From: Chrysochromulina tobinii
Lineage: Eukaryota > Haptophyta > Prymnesiales > Chrysochromulinaceae
Length of the DNA stretch: 30,401 nt
NCBI GenBank assembly: GCA_001275005.1
Contig: JWZX01003148.1
Span: 1-30,401, forward strand
Reading direction: 5' to 3'
Part shown: one piece after another, positions 26,801-30,401 of the stretch
Position numbering within the stretch: position 1 is the first letter of the stretch
Layout: each line of letters opens with the position of its first letter
The notes under the pieces: model-generated
Told to the model about the DNA's origin: nothing
The model's input: the letters and a program-made list of their open reading frames with translations, nothing else
Database searches by the model: none
Translations under genes and position numbers: made by a program

Positions 26801-29800
26801 GACCGCGTAGAGGCCGGTCTCGAGCAATTGCTGCTGACGCATCACGTACGGCTGACGCTGGCGGTGCAGCCAGCAGAAGCCGCCGAGGACGGCGATCGCG
26901 AGCGTGGCAAAGACGTAGCGTGCGGCCAGGTGCGCTTCGTACGGCGAGAACCACAACACGCAGTCCATGGCGAACGACAAGAGGAAGAGGAGCCCCTGCC
27001 GCGTCCACACGACGAGCTGCCACTGTGAACGGAGTGGCCACTGTGCACAAGCGAGCTGCTCTTTCCCGTCGTGATCGGCGGTGGCGAGCTCCATGGCCAT
27101 ATTCATCGACAACTCGAGCTCGGCGAACCGCTGCTTTACCATCTCGGCATCGGCCTTGCCGCCGACAAATTTTGCTATCCCGAGGTCGTCGTTCGTCTGC
27201 TTGAGGAGTGCGTCGGGAGACTCCTTCACAACGACGGTGCGCACCTTCTCATCGCTAATGTCAATGACCTTGGCTCGGCTGGCATCGGCGCGCAAAAGGC
27301 GCTCCGGCAGCACGGCCGAGCGCTCCTTGGCCTGGCAGGTTGCCTTGTTCAAGTGCGCCGCTGCCAGCTTTGAGGAGCCCTGCTCGAATGTGCACCAGCC
27401 GCTAAACGGCTCAATGTCAGCACCACGGCCGACCCTGCGCAGTGCAGCGATGCAGTTGATCGCCTGCTCGTGTGTTGCGAAGGTCACTTGCGCCTCGCCT
27501 GCCTTGATGGCGATCTCGGTGATCTTCCCTCCGAAGCGTTCGAGATCGGCTTTCACGTCCTTCTCGCTCGTCATCCAGGAGTACTTGTCATCGAAGACGA
27601 TCATGCGCCCGTCGTACTCGGACGGACGCGACGGAATGTCCTTGAGCTGAACGATGGCCGTGCCGCATAAGCTCGCGTAGAAGTAGTTCATTCCTACAAG
27701 CCCGCGCTTGAAGGTGTCTTCCTCCTCTTTCTTACGCGGCTTCTGCGGAAGCGAGGCGAAGTCCCAAAACATTCCGCACTTGCCGAGGACATCTTTGCTG
27801 CGGAGGAAGCGGCGTACGGCGGAGAGCGCCGTGCCGTGCGGATCCGGATGCGCCGCGGTCAGCCATCGATAGGAGAGGGCGAGGATGGAGCGGTCGGCGC
27901 CATCGAACAACGCGACCGCTTCTTCGTTGGTAACGAAGGCCTCCTTTGGCAGCTCCTGCCGCCTGAGCATGATCACCTTCTTACCGGACGCATCGCGACC
28001 CAGGTACTGGTCCGAGTCCTCTGATGAGAGCAGCCACGCACAGCGCAGCAGCCGGATGGTGCCATCTTCCAGCCGCTCGCGAATGGGGCCATCGATCTGC
28101 TTTTCCGCCCAAAGCAGAAAGTCACCATGACTCAGGCCGTCGTCGCTCGCGTACCGCTCGGTCAGGTAGCGCACCGCCTCGGCCGCGCGGCGCGCCTGTT
28201 TCTGCAAGGGCACCGCCTTCGCCCTCGCCAACTTCGCCGCATCCGCAGCTCGAGTCACATCGTGGGGGTAGAGCCATCCGCTCACCTCCTTGTTGTCATC
28301 AAAGGTGACCCTGTACCGGTTATTTGTCCCGTCATCGGTCGTGATCCTGCCACGCCTGCTATTCACGATAACGTCTTCACCCATCCCGATCCGTTTCACC
28401 ACCGCCGCCGCCCTCGCCGCCCCCCGGGCCTCGCGCAGCAGCCAGTGGAATCGCCAGAATAGGAAGAACCAGAAAAGCCAGAGCAGCGACGCCAAGAAAC
28501 GGGCAATGGCAAGCCGAGTCTGGTTCTCGTCGTAGCGCATGAAGAGGGTCACGCTCGCACGGAGGCCGACCGTGAAGAGCAGGCTGAAGAGCACGCACAG
28601 AAAATAGTCTGCCACGGCGGCGGCTGCGTCGGCCTTGTCGGCAGCGGCCTTCGCCTTGGCGGCATCCTTGGCGGCATCGGCGGCGACCTCCTGCGGCACC
28701 GACCGGCACCGTCCCACCGCCCTGAGCAGCGCCTTCACCAGCACCTTCGCCTTTGTTTTGGGTGCAACCGCCGCTCCCGCCTCAAGGGCGCTTTGGGCCT
28801 CTTTTCGCTTGAGTGCCGCGCGGGTCGCAGCCTCACGCTGGCGCCACGCGACGAGCCAGGCGCCCACGAGCAGCAGCAGCTCGAGAGCGGTCTCCGCGTA
28901 GCTCAACACCGCCTTGAGCACCGGGTCGGTCAGGATGCACGGCAACGGGATGTAGCTCATGAACGGCAGGTTGATTTTCTTGAGGATCTCCTGGATGATG
29001 AGCGGCCAGCCAAGCTGCAAGCTGCCGATGATGGTGAGCGTCTGCAGGTGGCCCCAGAGGATCATGAACGTGGCGACGTGGGTCTTGGCGTACTCGGGGT
29101 ACTTGAGCACCAAGTACGTGTATATGCCCACGAGCAGCAGCAGGAGCAGCACGCCGCCCGCGACGGCGCCGGCGATGCCAAAAATCTCGAGCGGCGTCGG
29201 GCAGCGCACGCATCCGAGGCCGTCGAGCTCCACCTCGTAGCGCTCGCCCTGGCGGTTGAAGGCGCTGCAGCCAATCGGCGGGACGCCCGAGCACTGCTCC
29301 GCGCCGAGCGCCTGGCAGCGCTGCCAGAGCCGGCTGATCGCGACGGCGGACTCGGCGGCCGTCGGATCGTCCAAGGCGTTGTTGGCGAGGCGCAGCGGCG
29401 CCAGAAACCCAAGGCGATCGAGGAGCCACTCGGGCACGGGGCCGGTGACGCCGCCCTCGTCGTCCCATGAGCGCGTCTGCGTCAGGTCGAGGTAGGTGAG
29501 GCGCGGCAAGCAGTCGGCGGCGGAGGGAAGGCTACCCGTGAGCGCGTTGCCCGAGAGGTCGAGGTGCTGCAGGAAGGGCAGGCCGCAGAGCGCGCCGTCG
29601 AGTGGGCCGATCAGGTTGTTGGACGGCAGCAGCACCTTGACGACGACGCAGGTGGCGAGGTCGAGCGCGGTGCCCGTGGCTGATCCCGAGTGGCAGGCGG
29701 CGCTCCCCTGCGTCGGGCGCACGCCTGTGGCCCCGCCGCCGTCGGCGGTGCACTCGTCGTCCCCGCGCAGGACCGGCAGCACCTGTGGGCAGCAGTGCAC

Positions 29801-30401
29801 GCCGAACCAGCCGTCGACGCACGGCTCGCCGGACAGCCATTTGTCGTTGTTGCGCCACGCGTCGCCGCCCGTGGCCTCGTAGAGCAGCGCGAGCGCGCGC
29901 ACCATTTCCGTGGGCGGCATCGAGGGTGGCGGGGGCGAGGGCGGCGGCGAGGGTGGCGGCGGCGAGGGCGGCGGCGAGGGCGGCGGCGGCGACGGCGCCT
30001 GGATCTCGAGGATAGTGTAGGTCGAGACGATGTTGGTGATATTCACCCCGAGGGCGCCGGAAAGCGATGCGGCGGTGAGCAAGCTGCTCGCTGGTGGCAG
30101 GGTCATGAAGACGCGGACGTCGATCACAATGCTGCCAGAGCGCACCTGCAGGAGGACGCTGGACACAGGGACGCCGAGCAGCTGCGCCAGGCTCGTCCGG
30201 AAGTTGGCCTCGGCTGCGGCATCAAAGTCCTCGGCGTTGCCCGCGAAGGTGAGCGCCAGGCTCAGCAAGGGCCGGTACTCGGCACCGGGTCGGAGCGGCG
30301 GCGGTGGCGAGGGCGGCGGCGGCGAGGGGGGCGGCGAAGGCGGCGGCGAGGGCGGCGGCGGCGAGGGCGGCGGCGAAGGCGGCGGCGAGGGCGGCGGCGG
30401 C
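23828..30401 (-). CDS. giant LRR receptor-like membrane protein with two HET/TIR-like domains (5' partial)
   Basis: The frame runs from the right edge (no start seen; SPPPP codons continue to 30401) to TAA 23828-23830, over 2180 residues. In coding order: an SPPPP linker; a SEA-like alpha/beta domain (about 30268-30010); a second SPPPP linker (about 29998-29910); an LRR N-cap (EATGGDAWRNNDKW) and plant-type LRRs (LPSNNLIGPLDG, LDLSGNALTGSLPS; to about 29380); TM segments (29190-28850 and 28615-28430); a Tudor-like barrel (about 28380-28255); and domain 1 (about 28060-27110) with ALSYRWLTAAHPDPHG, MFWDFASLPQ, YFYASLCGTAIVQL, GWCTFEQ and GGKAD. A second TM block (27020-26630) precedes domain 2 (26530-24490) with GSYCWRMPGMPDPDG, FVDVACLPQ, YASATGTCVLQL, RGWPTFE and TGKAD. 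A second Tudor-like barrel (about 24110-23940) ends it. LSY-W, WD-x-x-x-LPQ and M...YA resemble the fungal HET motif order; a signalling role is inference. Undetected introns are possible. Confidence 0.82.
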   Translation of the reverse strand, partial: PPPPSPPPSPPPSPPPPSPPPSPPPSPPPPSPPPPLRPGAEYRPLLSLALTFAGNAEDFDAAAEANFRTSLAQLLGVPVSSVLLQVRSGSIVIDVRVFMTLPPASSLLTAASLSGALGVNITNIVSTYTILEIQAPSPPPPSPPPSPPPPSPPPSPPPPSMPPTEMVRALALLYEATGGDAWRNNDKWLSGEPCVDGWFGVHCCPQVLPVLRGDDECTADGGGATGVRPTQGSAACHSGSATGTALDLATCVVVKVLLPSNNLIGPLDGALCGLPFLQHLDLSGNALTGSLPSAADCLPRLTYLDLTQTRSWDDEGGVTGPVPEWLLDRLGFLAPLRLANNALDDPTAAESAVAISRLWQRCQALGAEQCSGVPPIGCSAFNRQGERYEVELDGLGCVRCPTPLEIFGIAGAVAGGVLLLLLLVGIYTYLVLKYPEYAKTHVATFMILWGHLQTLTIIGSLQLGWPLIIQEILKKINLPFMSYIPLPCILTDPVLKAVLSYAETALELLLLVGAWLVAWRQREAATRAALKRKEAQSALEAGAAVAPKTKAKVLVKALLRAVGRCRSVPQEVAADAAKDAAKAKAAADKADAAAAVADYFLCVLFSLLFTVGLRASVTLFMRYDENQTRLAIARFLASLLWLFWFFLFWRFHWLLREARGAARAAAVVKRIGMGEDVIVNSRRGRITTDDGTNNRYRVTFDDNKEVSGWLYPHDVTRAADAAKLARAKAVPLQKQARRAAEAVRYLTERYASDDGLSHGDFLLWAEKQIDGPIRERLEDGTIRLLRCAWLLSSEDSDQYLGRDASGKKVIMLRRQELPKEAFVTNEEAVALFDGADRSILALSYRWLTAAHPDPHGTALSAVRRFLRSKDVLGKCGMFWDFASLPQKPRKKEEEDTFKRGLVGMNYFYASLCGTAIVQLKDIPSRPSEYDGRMIVFDDKYSWMTSEKDVKADLERFGGKITEIAIKAGEAQVTFATHEQAINCIAALRRVGRGADIEPFSGWCTFEQGSSKLAAAHLNKATCQAKERSAVLPERLLRADASRAKVIDISDEKVRTVVVKESPDALLKQTNDDLGIAKFVGGKADAEMVKQRFAELELSMNMAMELATADHDGKEQLACAQWPLRSQWQLVVWTRQGLLFLLSFAMDCVLWFSPYEAHLAARYVFATLAIAVLGGFCWLHRQRQPYVMRQQQLLETGLYAVDILAILLACLYGALTKDGAVQDGLMRWALELALGVLLGASVLGAALVVVSNIALERRFIQEYHLKHGLVQVSEGTKEAAQIIEKPIVDALRDGAVRLIDCAWLLDSKRSDGQLPCVTKVVARLASDAPTSVLIRQLATHCGTSSICITVEAASAASPVRPQWRWRWWTPPSPSEAAALELEDLSSAGKKPTFVATFHLSTFDEVAPLTAAGLRRKAEAVCDKLVQLPALEKVEFVKGKPFLPRCQDMPPEAFLSPERAAALFTERRRRGVRVGSYCWRMPGMPDPDGRTLEKMRGYLDMKRGGTDEYYGLFVDVACLPQNYAWPSWHAPEAFGRFGAEVSEGPLTVLKFEGERVATEDEAQVCVDKLVALCEEKKWALASMADFESLGLQSRGHVSVLFHGRYISGVYQFDPGADAEGYMRFRTADGADAARQDPKLKRMCGGKEPMLMGEHVFENELKFHRGLSVMGCLYASATGTCVLQLTDPPGELGKEVAPSELVSERTGTVFILELQKLQKLQKLQKLQKELQKELQKEQKGQKLQKSLKELQKELVGELRSFFGSHSVKELQKALQKELQKLQKDLGDDSLDELQRVLQKELGDGVLACERKGSAVVVRVLGEREASAVRSLNEHGYPLQTSAATRFVARITCGARSLHRKDRVVYPMYNLRPYDSRGWPTFEISAASIVLAHLTQLKRRPKEALSAKLKQLLESLEVSGPKLMNIDVIGAPREVVVAQSPEHFLRQCKKKLRSKQIFFTGKADQKVVVQLLSDFEGSITVQFDQKRAEHLKLRTEDLEHALTADMREARRKRARKKLQRLTVQEEPMRVLHVSEPTHTIHAVPEAAVATKYPELKPTVGTPTRILCATESHWVDPQKLPAPKPKVATEAPNPESTHEQRHATSSSVYVKRSDGEETLAYVKEYDVEKALYTVELERLGSGNVKTCEGKHLREAKWFEPLTFSLSRSAASAHLQLAEVVARARGLWPLNREGQP
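25001..25275 (-). repeat. LQK/ELQK coding repeat (coiled coil) inside domain 2
   Basis: Triplet-based repeats CTGCAGAAG and GAGCTGCAGAAG (minus strand) form two blocks, about 25137-25275 and 25001-25111, encoding LQKLQKLQK and ELQKELQKE runs. They interrupt domain 2 between the YASATGT strand and the RGWPTFE motif. The opposite strand shows a spurious long Leu/Gln-rich frame for the same reason. Confidence 0.92.
29915..29998 (-). repeat. SPPPP/SPPP coding repeat, first linker
   Basis: GGC/GAGGGC triplets on the plus strand encode alternating SPPPP and SPPP on the minus strand, typical of the hydroxyproline-rich rods of algal wall and ectodomain proteins. It separates the SEA-like domain from the LRR part. 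Confidence 0.9.
30293..30401 (-). repeat. SPPPP coding repeat at window edge
   Basis: A second GGCGGCGGCGAGGGC array continues to the last base of the window and stays open in the frame of the giant gene, which shows that the gene extends beyond position 30401. Confidence 0.9.

Overview
This window looks like nuclear DNA of a unicellular flagellated eukaryotic alga. A haptophyte is my best guess, but that is inference from overall character and not a search result. The evidence is that it carries eukaryote-only genes (eIF2-gamma, ribosomal protein eS1/S3a, SRP19, a polycystin channel and the ciliary doublet protein EFHB/CFAP21). Four genes carry GT-AG introns that can be placed by protein homology. 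The DNA is GC-rich, genes lie on both strands, and spacers are about 200-860 bp. Intron donors are mostly GTGCGC/GTGTGC, and the proteins include alga-style SPPPP-rich ectodomains and Ala-rich linkers. Layout: 1-1542 holds one small predicted protein (minus strand) and GC-rich spacer. A housekeeping block follows: eIF2-gamma (1543-3076, +), EFHB (3817-5088, -) divergent from RPS3A (5383-6726, +), and SRP19 (7086-7689, +). Next come single genes on the plus strand: a pepsin-family aspartyl protease-like protein (8076-9340, frame changes once inside), a Tudor/SH3-like-domain protein (9944-11050), an MFS transporter with a plastid-type leader (11329-12705) and a 1242-residue protein of eight repeated domains (13305-17033). 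Convergent with the last is a four-exon polycystin-2-like channel (17890-21301, -), whose three introns are built largely of short tandem repeats. Divergent from it is an LtrA-family membrane protein (21486-23285, +). The last 6.5 kb is one giant minus-strand reading frame, open at the right window edge. It encodes a SEA-like/LRR ectodomain, a transmembrane block, a HET/TIR-like domain, a second transmembrane block, a second copy of that domain interrupted by an LQK/ELQK coiled coil, and a Tudor-like tail. How the genes relate: there is no operon logic. eIF2-gamma, eS1 and SRP19 serve translation initiation, the small ribosomal subunit and co-translational targeting. EFHB and the polycystin both fit a flagellum. 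The two least familiar pieces are the eight-domain protein, which I read as a beta-grasp-like array with an alternating two-domain super-repeat and five FTPR motifs, and the giant receptor-like protein with duplicated HET-like domains.
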